NCBI RefSeq assembly: GCF_947504145.1
Contig: NZ_CANNGQ010000001.1
Location: 1,362,737-1,426,736 of the forward strand
From: an uncultured Microbulbifer sp.
Lineage (GTDB): Bacteria; Pseudomonadota; Gammaproteobacteria; Pseudomonadales; Cellvibrionaceae
Direction of reading: 5' to 3'
DNA length: 64,000 nt
Shown: piece by piece, positions 35,551-43,981 of the stretch
Layout: each line of letters opens with the position of its first letter
Position numbering within the stretch: position 1 is the stretch's first letter
Translations under genes and position numbers: made by a program
The notes under the pieces: model-generated
Told to the model about the DNA's origin: nothing
Databases searched by the model: none
What the model saw: only the letters and a program-made list of their open reading frames with translations

Positions 35551-36690
35551 TTAAGAGTGCTTGACCAGATGGGGTCGCAGCAGAGTTTCATCAAAAGTCA
35601 CCCCGGTACCCGGCTCGTTGGAAGCCACGGCGCGGCCGTTCTCCAGCACGGTCGGGCGGGTGGTGTATTCGTCGATGGGGAAAGAGTGCACTTCCAGGTA
35701 GCCCGCGTGGGGCTGGCTCGCCATCAGGGAAACATGCAGCTCGTGCATGCCATGGCTGCACACCGGCAGGTTGTGCGCGTAGGCCAATTCCGCCACCTTC
35801 AACCAACCGGTGATACCGCCAATATTGGAGGCATCCGGTTGCAGGAAGCCGAGCTTGGATTGCGCAATGGCGTAGGTAAATTCGTGCACCGTGTGCAGAT
35901 TCTCACCCATGGCCAGTGGAATATTGATGGCGTCGGCAATGCGGCCATAACCCAGGTAATCGTCGGGGATGGTGGGCTCTTCGAACCAGGTGATATCGCA
36001 GTGGTCGATAGCGCGGCCAAAGCGCACGGCCTGCTCGACGGTCATGGAATAGTTGGCGTCCACCATAAAGGTGACGTCATCACCGATCAGCTTGCGCACC
36101 GCCTCGACCCGCGCAACGTCTTCCTTGTAGTTTTCCTTACCCACCTTGATCTTCACCGCGTTGAATCCGCGCGCCAGGTAGTTGGAAATATTGTCCAGCA
36201 ACCTGGACTCGGAGAAGTTCAGGTCGATACCACCGGCATAGCACTTGGTGGTATTGCCCGCACCGCCAGCCACTTTCCACAACGGCAGGCCCAGGCGTTT
36301 ACAGCGCAGGTCCCACAGAGCGATATCCACCGCCGACAGCGCGAAGCTCAGCAGACCACCGCGGCCCACATAGTGCAGATGGGACTGAATCCCCTCCCAG
36401 ATGGCGAAAATATCCGACGCATCGCGGCCTTCCAGCAGCGGCTGGATATCGTCCTGCAGCAGGGAGTAGATGGCGCGGCCACCGCGGCCGCCGGTATAGG
36501 TATATCCCACGCCTTCCAGGCCATCCTGGCAGCGCACGCGGAACACCAAGACTTCAAAATGGGTGTGGTCACCGTGGCGCGCGTCGGAGAGCACTTCGGC
36601 CAGAGGAATCTGGTAATACTCAACCTTGGTGGCGGCGATGGTGCTCGAAGACAGCAGCTCTGCGGCCTGCTCTTTTACTTCCATCAACAT
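35551..36690 (-). CDS. Enolase-superfamily 3,6-anhydro-L-galactonate cycloisomerase
   Basis: Enolase superfamily protein of about 379 aa (ATG at 36690 preferred; GTG at 36726 and ATG at 36684 possible). It keeps the N-terminal capping domain ([25 protein letters not shown]), the Lys pair VKIKVGK, metal ligands in [14 protein letters not shown] and MGENLHT, and the His of CSHGMHELH. These blocks closely follow the anhydrogalactonate cycloisomerase of Vibrio sp. EJY3 as I remember it, including HSFPIDEYT and VASNEPG near the C-terminus. It opens the anhydro ring to give 2-keto-3-deoxy-L-galactonate. It heads the operon ending at 32193, with a TTGTTAACAA operator 86 bp upstream. Confidence 0.88.
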   Translation of the reverse strand: MLMEVKEQAAELLSSSTIAATKVEYYQIPLAEVLSDARHGDHTHFEVLVFRVRCQDGLEGVGYTYTGGRGGRAIYSLLQDDIQPLLEGRDASDIFAIWEGIQSHLHYVGRGGLLSFALSAVDIALWDLRCKRLGLPLWKVAGGAGNTTKCYAGGIDLNFSESRLLDNISNYLARGFNAVKIKVGKENYKEDVARVEAVRKLIGDDVTFMVDANYSMTVEQAVRFGRAIDHCDITWFEEPTIPDDYLGYGRIADAINIPLAMGENLHTVHEFTYAIAQSKLGFLQPDASNIGGITGWLKVAELAYAHNLPVCSHGMHELHVSLMASQPHAGYLEVHSFPIDEYTTRPTVLENGRAVASNEPGTGVTFDETLLRPHLVKHS

Positions 36691-36775
36691 GGAGGAACCC
36701 CAAAATCCGTGATTTTTTATTAGCACTTCAAATAACTTCTAATGATTAAACCTCAATCAGTAGAACCATTGTATA

Positions 36776-36785
36776 TTGTTAACAA
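36776..36785 (-). promoter_or_regulatory. TTGTTAACAA operator of the anhydrogalactose operon
   Basis: Perfect 10-bp palindrome; read on the minus strand it continues as TATACA, as at 55789. Its left half may serve as -35 (TTGTTA) with a weak -10 (TACTGA) 17 bp later, so a bound repressor would block polymerase. It also lies just beyond the stop codon of the first GH50 gene. Confidence 0.72.
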
Positions 36786-36791
36786 TTAACA

Positions 36792-39146
36792 TCAATCATT
36801 TTTTTGCCCATATCGGCGCGGGTACAACTCCCGGTTTAGCGCCTGCGCGGCCGCCACCATCGGCCCGTAGGGCTCATCCGCCACGGTGACAAAGCCGACG
36901 TTATAGTTTTCGCCATCCCAGGCGCGGCCGGAGGCCGGCGAATCGATGTACTGGAACCACTGGGCGCCCACAAACCAGGGGTTGTCGATGATGGTGTGCA
37001 TATAGTCGCGGAACATCTCGCCCCGCTCCTGCTGGCTCTCGGCGGACACCAGCCCCGCATGGAAGCTGCCGGAATCCGTCGCCCCCATATGGAACTCGCC
37101 AATAATCGAGGGCTTGTCGATCTCCGCGAGGAAATCCCAATTGCCCGCCGCCAGCCCCTCGGTATAGAGGTTGTAACTGACCACATCCACGTGGGCCGCC
37201 GCGCCGCGCACCACTTCCGGGGTCATACCCCAGTCCGCAAAGCGCGCGCCGAGAAACAGGTGATTGGGCATAACCGCGGCCAGCTCGCGCTGCACCACTG
37301 AGAAGAACTGTGCGGACAGGGACTCCAGCAGCAGCGAGAAGTCCTCACGTAAGGCCCCATCGATCAGAGGCTTGCCGTTGGCAGACGCGGGTAATGCAAA
37401 ACCGTCCGCGAAGGCTTCCCAGGAAGTCACCGCAGAAGTGCCCGTAGAAGCATCCCTAGAAGTAAGCGGAAGCGACCAGGCACGAGACAGGTTTTCCACA
37501 CTGGTGTATCTGGCCCGCAGAAGCTCTACAAACGCGGCCTTGGCCGGGCTCTCTGCGGCATCGCGAGTCAGGGTGTGAATAATGAGACCGAAGTGACCGG
37601 CGTCGGACTTGGTGTTACCCCAGCTCAACTCATTCTCGATATAGACGCCCATGCACCAGGGATCGCTTTGAACCTCCGCCGCAACTTGCGCCACGGTGCG
37701 CTTTACCGAGCGGACGAATTCGGGGTCAAACGGATCGTGCAGCGGCCCCCAGTAATCGTCACCACTGCTCACCCGCTTGTGGTCACCACGAATCCAGCCG
37801 TTGGCCACATAGGCCACCTTGCCATTGTCATACAGGGACGGATCCGCCCAGTTACCCAGCGTGGTAAAGCCCCAATCCAGCTGACGATCAATGGTGACTT
37901 CGCGCCAGCGCTGTAAATAATCCGGGCCGTATTTGCGCTCGAGATTGGCGCGATAAAAACTGAACCCCTCTCCCTTTTCCACCGGTCCTGTGTGCACTAC
38001 CGGACGGTAAACATAGTGGCTGGAAAGTGCACCCTGCTCTTCCGGCAACCACTGGAACAGATTTTTGCGCAACTCGGATGCCACCACGGGCCCCTTGCGC
38101 GCATCCGGCTCCGCGAAGTCCACACCCGTCATGGTGACGGTGTTGTCCATCCGCATATTGTCGACGCCGGTGGCAAAAAACAGATAACCCTCCGGGTCGA
38201 TCAGCGCCCACTGGCCATCAATTTTCTGGGTGCGGAAATAGCCGGTCGCTTCATATTGCGGACCTTTAGCCCAGCCGCCAAAACGGGAGCGATCGGCAAA
38301 TGTCGGCTGCGCGGAGAACTGCTCTGCCTCCCGCTGCGCGCTTGCGCGGAGCGCGTCATCGCTGTGAATTTTTTCAGGATAGTCTTGGGACGCGTACTGA
38401 CCGTACTGGTCAAAGATTCCGTGAAGATTTTGCGGCTGGAATTCCCCGTTAGTGGCGAGGGCAATATCCTCGAGCACCAGAGTGCGGTCGCTGAGGATAC
38501 TTTTCATATTCAATTCGACGTGACGAATACTGGACAGATCCAGGGACTTACTGCCCCACATCCAGGTCATCGCCGTTGCGGCATTGTCATACAACGCCGG
38601 CGCGTCGCGCATACCGGTATCCAACGCCAGCGCCGGGCCATTCAGATCAAAGTAGTAAGTGCCCGCGCCACCGGCGGGCACATTGAACGAACGGGTTCCG
38701 AAGGTCTTATCGTCGTAAACCGAGACAAACAATTGCGCGGAGTGATCACCCGGGTTGGCGACGCTCAGAGACAAACCAATACTGTCCCCGGCGTTGCTCC
38801 AGTCCCAGCCAGACTCTGGCGCAAGATCCAGTCGCGGCTCGTAGGTATCTTTGGAGAACACAGCTTTCAGCGGCGCTGAGCCGCCTTCTGCCGGCAGCCG
38901 GGATAGGGAAACTCCATATCCCTCAACTCCGGCAGGAATTCCATTACCGGCACTAAGAATCGGCTGCAGGTACTCTTTGTGGGCAACAGTGGTCGATTGC
39001 TCAATGCCTTCACCCGGCGACTCACTACCCAGTTCGCCACCAGGCTTGCCACAAGCCGCCAGTAGCACAGCGGCAACACAAAGGCCGAGACCCATGGAAT
39101 AGAAAAGCTGTGAATGCGGCAGAATTGAGGACAGGTTGGTTGCCAT
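36792..39146 (-). CDS. GH50 beta-agarase, lipoprotein (first copy)
   Basis: Glycoside hydrolase family 50 agarase (784 aa). A signal peptide ends in lipobox LLAAC (Cys32; next residue Gly, so outer-membrane sorting is likely). Residues about 90-240 form a carbohydrate-binding beta-sandwich domain and about 285-780 the TIM barrel. The acid/base Glu506 lies in YIENELSWG and the nucleophile Glu684 in IIGEFHMGA; the C-terminal FVGAQWFQYIDSP follows. GH50 enzymes cut beta-1,4 bonds of agarose; characterised examples such as Saccharophagus Aga50D are exo-acting and release neoagarobiose. It has its own operator at 39195. It shares the fold and all key residues with the two other copies here. Confidence 0.93.
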   Translation of the reverse strand: MATNLSSILPHSQLFYSMGLGLCVAAVLLAACGKPGGELGSESPGEGIEQSTTVAHKEYLQPILSAGNGIPAGVEGYGVSLSRLPAEGGSAPLKAVFSKDTYEPRLDLAPESGWDWSNAGDSIGLSLSVANPGDHSAQLFVSVYDDKTFGTRSFNVPAGGAGTYYFDLNGPALALDTGMRDAPALYDNAATAMTWMWGSKSLDLSSIRHVELNMKSILSDRTLVLEDIALATNGEFQPQNLHGIFDQYGQYASQDYPEKIHSDDALRASAQREAEQFSAQPTFADRSRFGGWAKGPQYEATGYFRTQKIDGQWALIDPEGYLFFATGVDNMRMDNTVTMTGVDFAEPDARKGPVVASELRKNLFQWLPEEQGALSSHYVYRPVVHTGPVEKGEGFSFYRANLERKYGPDYLQRWREVTIDRQLDWGFTTLGNWADPSLYDNGKVAYVANGWIRGDHKRVSSGDDYWGPLHDPFDPEFVRSVKRTVAQVAAEVQSDPWCMGVYIENELSWGNTKSDAGHFGLIIHTLTRDAAESPAKAAFVELLRARYTSVENLSRAWSLPLTSRDASTGTSAVTSWEAFADGFALPASANGKPLIDGALREDFSLLLESLSAQFFSVVQRELAAVMPNHLFLGARFADWGMTPEVVRGAAAHVDVVSYNLYTEGLAAGNWDFLAEIDKPSIIGEFHMGATDSGSFHAGLVSAESQQERGEMFRDYMHTIIDNPWFVGAQWFQYIDSPASGRAWDGENYNVGFVTVADEPYGPMVAAAQALNRELYPRRYGQKND

Positions 39147-39194
39147 TGAAATACCCGAGACTGAAAGATCGTTATTGTGTTTATTAACAATATT

Positions 39195-39204
39195 TTGTTA
39201 ACAA
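39195..39204 (-). promoter_or_regulatory. TTGTTAACAA operator upstream of the first GH50 gene
   Basis: Perfect palindrome 49 bp before the ATG, followed on the plus strand by TCTACA. A second, weaker half-match (TTATTAACAA, 39181-39190) lies next to it, spaced 14 bp start to start. Confidence 0.7.
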
Positions 39205-39274
39205 TCTACAGTTATCTATGGGTAATGTAAACGTTTCAATTAGCGCGAATGGGGTTAAACCGTTGTTTTGCCAA

Positions 39275-39310
39275 CAAAAAAGCGCGACGCCCTGCCGGAC
39301 GCCGCGCTTT
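39275..39310 (-). terminator. Rho-independent terminator of the GH50/galactose operon
   Basis: On the minus strand an 11-bp stem (GCGCGGCGTCC / GGGCGTCGCGC, two G-T pairs) with a GGCA loop and six T. It ends transcription coming from the second GH50 gene, after the palindromic element. Confidence 0.75.
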
Positions 39311-39368
39311 CTCTCCATCGCCCTGCTTTTGGCGCAGGTTTGTATTGAACCGCCAATCTATTCGAGAA

Positions 39369-39485
39369 GGCGGCGGTGCCGGGTAGGGCTTTCCAAGACC
39401 TTCCGCGAGAGGGACCTCGCGGAAGAGCCCCCAGGGATGGGTTCACGGCGTGTCTTGGAAAGCCCTACCCGGCAGCGTCGCCGCC
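39369..39485. repeat. Large palindromic intergenic element
   Basis: An imperfect 117-bp palindrome between the two GH50 genes. The outer arms share a 22-base perfect inverted repeat (core GTAGGGCTTTCCAAGAC, 39378-39399 and 39452-39473), extended by a partly matched GC-rich tail. Inside lies a second perfect 10-bp hairpin CTTCCGCGAG / CTCGCGGAAG (39400-39425), then the phrase CAGGGATGGGTTCACGGCG. I recall similar phrases as dispersed intergenic repeats in Marinobacter, Halomonas and related genomes. It encodes no protein. REP/MITE-like mobility or an mRNA-stabilising role are both possible. Confidence 0.85.
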
Positions 39486-39513
39486 ACCGAGCTAACTACA
39501 ACGTCCGGAAAGA

Positions 39514-41946
39514 TCACTCCTCCGGCTTCACATCACCAAAGCGACGCTCATACAGCCCCTCGTGGACTTCCTTGGCCGCTTTGACCATTTCCGCGTAGGG
39601 CACGTCCGCTACCGATACAAAGCCATTGGCATAGTTCTCGCCGTCGTAGGCGCGGCCGGTGATCGGGGAATCCATGTACTGGAACATATGCACGCCCACA
39701 AACCAGGGGTTATCGATAAACGAGTGCATATAGTTCTTGAACATACGGCCACGGTCTTTCTGATCCGCGGAGATCACGATACCCGGGTGGAAATGTCCCT
39801 GATCGTCGGAGCCGAAGCTGAACTCACCTATCAGGCTCGGCTTGTCGATTTCCGCGAGGAAATCCCACTTGGACGGGACCAGCCCTTCCTCGTAGAGGTT
39901 GTAGCTGATGATGTCTACATTCTTACCCGCCGCCTTGACGATTTCCGGTGGCATACCCCAGCTCGGCAGACGGGAGCCGAGATACAGGTGATTCGGAAGC
40001 ACAGACTTCATCGCCTTGTTGATGGTGCCGAAGTACTGGTTGCCGTATTCAAACAACAGGGTCGCGTAATCTTCGCGCTGGGCGTCGGTCGTGAGTTTGG
40101 AATCCATGCCCTTCTCGAACGCCTCCCAGGAAGCGACGTTTTTATTCCAGGCTTTGTTCAGCGCCTCAATGGTGCCGTACTTTTCTTTCACCACTTTGGT
40201 GAATGCACCCTTGGCCGGGGTATCCGCGGCATCACGGGACAGCGCGTTGATCACGATACCGTAGTGCAGATCGTCGCTTTCCAGCCGACCAAAGCTCTGC
40301 TCGTTATCGAAGAAAATACCCATACACCAGGGACTCGCCTGGATCTGCTCGCTGACCGCTTTCGCCGCCACGACTGAGCGCTGGTAAAAACGCGGATCGT
40401 AGGGGTCCGGTACGGGGTGCCAGAAATCGAAGCCGCTGGAAAGAGTGCCGAATTCACCGATGATGTCCGCAAACGCCACAAACGGAATGCGCTCTTCCTT
40501 GTAGTAGGAATCCGCCGCCCAGTTACCCAGGGAAGTAAAACCCCAATCCAGCATGCGGTCGATGGTGACTTTCTGCCAGGTATCCAGGTAAGACTCAGGA
40601 TAGGTTTCTCCGTAGCGGCGCTCCAGGTTGGCACTGTAGAAACTGAAAGTCTCGCCATGTTTGAGCGGGCCAGACTGGGTTTCACGGCGGTAGCCGTAGT
40701 GGTTGCCGAGGTCATCGTCATAGCCCGGCAGCCAGTTGAACATGTCAGCGCGGGTCTCGGAAATCAGGTCACGGGTGGCCCAGGCTTTTTCGTCCACACG
40801 GTTCAGGGGCTGGTCGTCTTCCGCAATCACCTCATCCGCACTGCGCTTGGGGATCAGCGCCTGATCGTAGTCGTAGCCGGTAATGGTGGAAGAGTTCGAC
40901 AGGCGAATAATGTCGATACCGGTGGAGAAATAGAGGTAACCCTCCGGATCTACGATGGCCCACTTGCCGTTTACTTTTTCTGTACGGAAATAGCCGGTGG
41001 CTTCCAGTTGCGGACCGTTTTTCCAGCCACTGAATTTTGAACGATCGGAATTGGGCTTGCCGGAAAGGCTGGCAAGCTCTTCCTCGACGACCTTCTTAAG
41101 CTCTTCGTCAGAGTGAATTTTGCCTTCGTAATCTACCTTGGCGTTCTGGCCGTATTTGTCCAGCAGACCGGTGAGGAAGTTTTTATCCATCTCCGGGTTT
41201 GCGCGCAGGCGCAGATTATCAATGGTGTACTGGCGATCGCTCAGGCTACCGTCAGAACCGAAGGAAATCTGGGTGATGCCGGAAAGGTCCAGCAGTTTTT
41301 TACCCCAGAAGGAATGCAGCATCACGTCGTCGGAATGCCAGGTAGGCGGATTGGAGCGCAGACCGGAAGCAAAGTTGAATTCGTTCTGGGCCGCCGCCTT
41401 GGGATCCTCCTGATCGTGGCCATGCAGTTTGGCGTAGTAAGTGCGCGAGGTACCGTCCGCAGGGACTACCAGGCCGCGCGTATAGAAATCACCATTTTTA
41501 TCGCCCATGGTGACATCGATCTGCACCGACTCCTCACCGTGGTTGGCCACATCAAACGCAAGGTTGAAGTTGGAGAATTCACTCCAGTCCCAGGCCTCCG
41601 CCGGTTTGATCACCAGGCCGGCACCGTTGTTATCCGCAAGCTTCAACTTCACCTGCAATGCTTTGCCACCGGCACCATCGTCCACCAGATTGGCGGTGCC
41701 ATTGTTGACCTGAACAGACGCCGGAATGCCACCCTTGTCGAAACCTTCCAGCACAAAGTCCTGTGCCAGCAAATTGGAATCTGCAGTGCTCACCGCGCTC
41801 GCAGTGGACTCACTCCCCTTCTGCTCTCCGGAACAGGCGGCCAGGCCACCCAGAGTTGCCGCGGCAATGGCGAGGCTCAACAGGGAGCGCATCAGTGGTC
41901 CAGAAGAATTTTTGGCAAAGGTTTTGGTTTCCATCGTCTTACTCAT
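39514..41946 (-). CDS. GH50 beta-agarase, lipoprotein (second copy)
   Basis: GH50 agarase of 810 aa. The signal peptide ends in lipobox GLAAC (Cys38, followed by Ser). An N-terminal beta-sandwich domain (about residues 60-250) precedes the TIM barrel (about 300-805). Acid/base Glu549 is in FDNEQSFG and the nucleophile Glu708 in LIGEFSFG. It is clearly more divergent from copies one and three around the acid/base loop (SFG rather than SWG) and in the FADIIGEFG insert, so it may differ in product size or substrate. It is the last gene of the minus-strand operon of sugar porter, SDR and dehydratase, 51 bp after the latter. The terminator at 39275 follows. Confidence 0.93.
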   Translation of the reverse strand: MSKTMETKTFAKNSSGPLMRSLLSLAIAAATLGGLAACSGEQKGSESTASAVSTADSNLLAQDFVLEGFDKGGIPASVQVNNGTANLVDDGAGGKALQVKLKLADNNGAGLVIKPAEAWDWSEFSNFNLAFDVANHGEESVQIDVTMGDKNGDFYTRGLVVPADGTSRTYYAKLHGHDQEDPKAAAQNEFNFASGLRSNPPTWHSDDVMLHSFWGKKLLDLSGITQISFGSDGSLSDRQYTIDNLRLRANPEMDKNFLTGLLDKYGQNAKVDYEGKIHSDEELKKVVEEELASLSGKPNSDRSKFSGWKNGPQLEATGYFRTEKVNGKWAIVDPEGYLYFSTGIDIIRLSNSSTITGYDYDQALIPKRSADEVIAEDDQPLNRVDEKAWATRDLISETRADMFNWLPGYDDDLGNHYGYRRETQSGPLKHGETFSFYSANLERRYGETYPESYLDTWQKVTIDRMLDWGFTSLGNWAADSYYKEERIPFVAFADIIGEFGTLSSGFDFWHPVPDPYDPRFYQRSVVAAKAVSEQIQASPWCMGIFFDNEQSFGRLESDDLHYGIVINALSRDAADTPAKGAFTKVVKEKYGTIEALNKAWNKNVASWEAFEKGMDSKLTTDAQREDYATLLFEYGNQYFGTINKAMKSVLPNHLYLGSRLPSWGMPPEIVKAAGKNVDIISYNLYEEGLVPSKWDFLAEIDKPSLIGEFSFGSDDQGHFHPGIVISADQKDRGRMFKNYMHSFIDNPWFVGVHMFQYMDSPITGRAYDGENYANGFVSVADVPYAEMVKAAKEVHEGLYERRFGDVKPEE

Positions 41947-41997
41947 TTTTTTATTGATATGCGCCGAACGCCGCCAGGCGCACGCGCAGTAGATTTC

Positions 41998-43152
41998 TCA
42001 CCAGTTGGTGTAGCTTCCGTCCGGCTTGTACAGTCGTGGTGCTTCCCAGAATTTAAACGACTGCTCGGCAATCATTTCCTCGTTCACGTCGATTCCGATG
42101 CCCGGCGCATCGCCCACCGGATACACCCGGTTCACTTCTTTTGGCCGGTTGATGAAATACTTGTCGTGATCGGATTTATTGCTGTCGTAGGGGGCAATTT
42201 CACACCAGGACAGATTCGGCACCGCCGCACACATCTGGATGGTTGCTGCGGTGCACACCGGGCCCAGCGGATCGTGGGGCATGATGTCGATGTAATGGCT
42301 TTCTGCCATGGCGGCCACTTTCATCGCCTCGGTCAAACCGCCCACATTGCACACGTCGATGCGGGCAAAGTTGGTAATGTCTTTTTCGATATAGGGCAGG
42401 AAATCCCACTTGCTTGAAAACTCCTCGCCGATGGCAAAAGGTACATTCACCATGTTGCGCAGCCCCTGATAGGCCGACACGGACTGATCGCGGATCGGTT
42501 CTTCGAGGAAGTCGAGCACACCCTCCCCCAGCTTCTGGCAGAAACTCGCGGTTTCGGCAACGGAGAGGCGGTGGTGGTAGTCGATACCCAGCACCAACTC
42601 ATCTCCCAGTTCCTGACGGATTTCTTTCAGGCTGCCGGCTGCAGCGGCAATGGATTTACGCACATCAAACGTGGTCGGTTCGATGGGCGAGCCGTGTTCG
42701 CCGGTGGTTGCACGGATCACTTCCCAGCCCTGCTCGCGCAGCGTGCGGAAGTCGTCCAGCAGCGCCGGCCCCATGGGCTTGGTGGAGGTCACAAACAACG
42801 GAATTTCATTGCGCTGTTTGCCGCCCAGTAATTGATAGGTCGGCACGTTCAGTGCTTTACCGGCAATATCCCAAAGGGCGATATCAATTGCCGAAATTGC
42901 CGCGGTGAGCACGCGGCCACCTTCAAAATACTGGCTGCGGTACATCTCCTGCCACAGCGCGCCAATATTGCGCGCGTCGCGGCCAATCAGGAATTCGCGG
43001 AAATGCTTCACCGCGCCGGCCACCGCCAGTTCCCGGCTGGAGAGACCAGACTCGCCCCAGCCGTAAATGCCCGCATCGGTTTCCACCTTTACCAGACAAA
43101 GGTTACGGTGCCCTACCCAGGCGGGATACACCTTGATATCGGTAATCTTCAT
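41998..43152 (-). CDS. Enolase-superfamily sugar-acid dehydratase, DgoD-like
   Basis: Mandelate racemase/muconate lactonising enzyme family protein (384 aa), close in pattern to galactonate dehydratase. Metal ligands are visible in VLGIDYHHRLS (Asp, with the downstream His as catalytic base), LEEPIRDQS and AIGEEFSS; IMPHDPLGPV carries the second His. The start MKITDIKVYPA and end IDVNEEMI are typical of DgoD/ManD. It would convert D-galactonate to 2-keto-3-deoxy-D-galactonate, the DgoK substrate. An aldonate or L-fuconate dehydratase activity is the alternative. GGAG lies seven bases before the ATG. It sits 13 bp after the SDR gene. Confidence 0.85.
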   Translation of the reverse strand: MKITDIKVYPAWVGHRNLCLVKVETDAGIYGWGESGLSSRELAVAGAVKHFREFLIGRDARNIGALWQEMYRSQYFEGGRVLTAAISAIDIALWDIAGKALNVPTYQLLGGKQRNEIPLFVTSTKPMGPALLDDFRTLREQGWEVIRATTGEHGSPIEPTTFDVRKSIAAAAGSLKEIRQELGDELVLGIDYHHRLSVAETASFCQKLGEGVLDFLEEPIRDQSVSAYQGLRNMVNVPFAIGEEFSSKWDFLPYIEKDITNFARIDVCNVGGLTEAMKVAAMAESHYIDIMPHDPLGPVCTAATIQMCAAVPNLSWCEIAPYDSNKSDHDKYFINRPKEVNRVYPVGDAPGIGIDVNEEMIAEQSFKFWEAPRLYKPDGSYTNW

Positions 43153-43165
43153 CCTTGCGCTCCGC

Positions 43166-43939
43166 TTATTTCAGATCGTCGGTGGGACACAGACTGGCAC
43201 TGAGGCCGTGGTCCGCGGTGATATTGGAACCGGTCATGGCGCCGGAACAGGGTGAAAGCAGGAATGCGGCGATATGCCCCACCTCTTCCACCGTGTTGTA
43301 TTTGTTGTCTGCATGCATTTTGTCGAAGGACGCTGCCAGTGCCGGATTTGCGTCCGCCACTTTGGCGACCGCTTCGGTTTTGGTCAGACCCGGGCAGAGG
43401 CTGTTTACGCGGATGCCTTTTTTGCCCAGGCTCCAGGCCATGGCGCGAGTCATGGCGACGATGGCGCCCTTGGTCGCTGAATACATTTCGTAACCGGCGA
43501 CACTGGCACCGGCGTGATTGGACGCGATATTCACAATCGCGGCACCCGCCTGCATATGACGCGCCGCCGCCTGGCACAGCAGAAAAACCGAGCGCTGATT
43601 CACTTCCCACAGGCAGTCCAGCTTATCCAGATCAAACTCAAGAAAGTTTCCCTCAATGGTGACGCCAGCGTTGTTTACCAGGCCGTCGATGCGCCCGAAG
43701 CGCTCCACCACCGATTCGATAAACGGTGCAATCGCCGCGGCGTCACCCACATTCAACGGCAAGTAGGCGCTTTCAAATCCGCGGTCGCGCAGGGTTTCCA
43801 CCCGATTGCTCGCATCGTTGATATCCGCCAGCACCACGGTGGCACCCGCCTCGGCACACACCTGTGCGATACCCCAGCCGATGCCTGCAGCGGCACCGGT
43901 GACGATAACAACCTTCTGATCCAGCAAGGCTTTAGACAT
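43166..43939 (-). CDS. SDR oxidoreductase, candidate galactose dehydrogenase
   Basis: Classical short-chain dehydrogenase (257 aa). The cofactor motif is TGAAAGIGWG, an Asp after beta-2 (LADIND) favours NAD, NNAG is at about residues 91-94, and the active site is SNHAGASVAGYEMYSATKG (Tyr and Lys spaced by three). It lies between a sugar porter and a DgoD-like dehydratase, suggesting it oxidises the imported sugar, for example D-galactose to galactono-lactone; the SMP-30 lactonase at 57392 could act next. The substrate is inferred from context only. L-fucose or another aldose is possible. Confidence 0.8.
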   Translation of the reverse strand: MSKALLDQKVVIVTGAAAGIGWGIAQVCAEAGATVVLADINDASNRVETLRDRGFESAYLPLNVGDAAAIAPFIESVVERFGRIDGLVNNAGVTIEGNFLEFDLDKLDCLWEVNQRSVFLLCQAAARHMQAGAAIVNIASNHAGASVAGYEMYSATKGAIVAMTRAMAWSLGKKGIRVNSLCPGLTKTEAVAKVADANPALAASFDKMHADNKYNTVEEVGHIAAFLLSPCSGAMTGSNITADHGLSASLCPTDDLK

Positions 43940-43981
43940 GAAGACTTCTCACTTTCTTGAACGATCAATCCCGGTGCGCGC

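Noticed and set aside
41113..42417. 434-codon plus-strand open frame
   Set aside because: Antisense to the second GH50 gene and the DgoD-like gene; spans two real genes and shows no recognisable motif.
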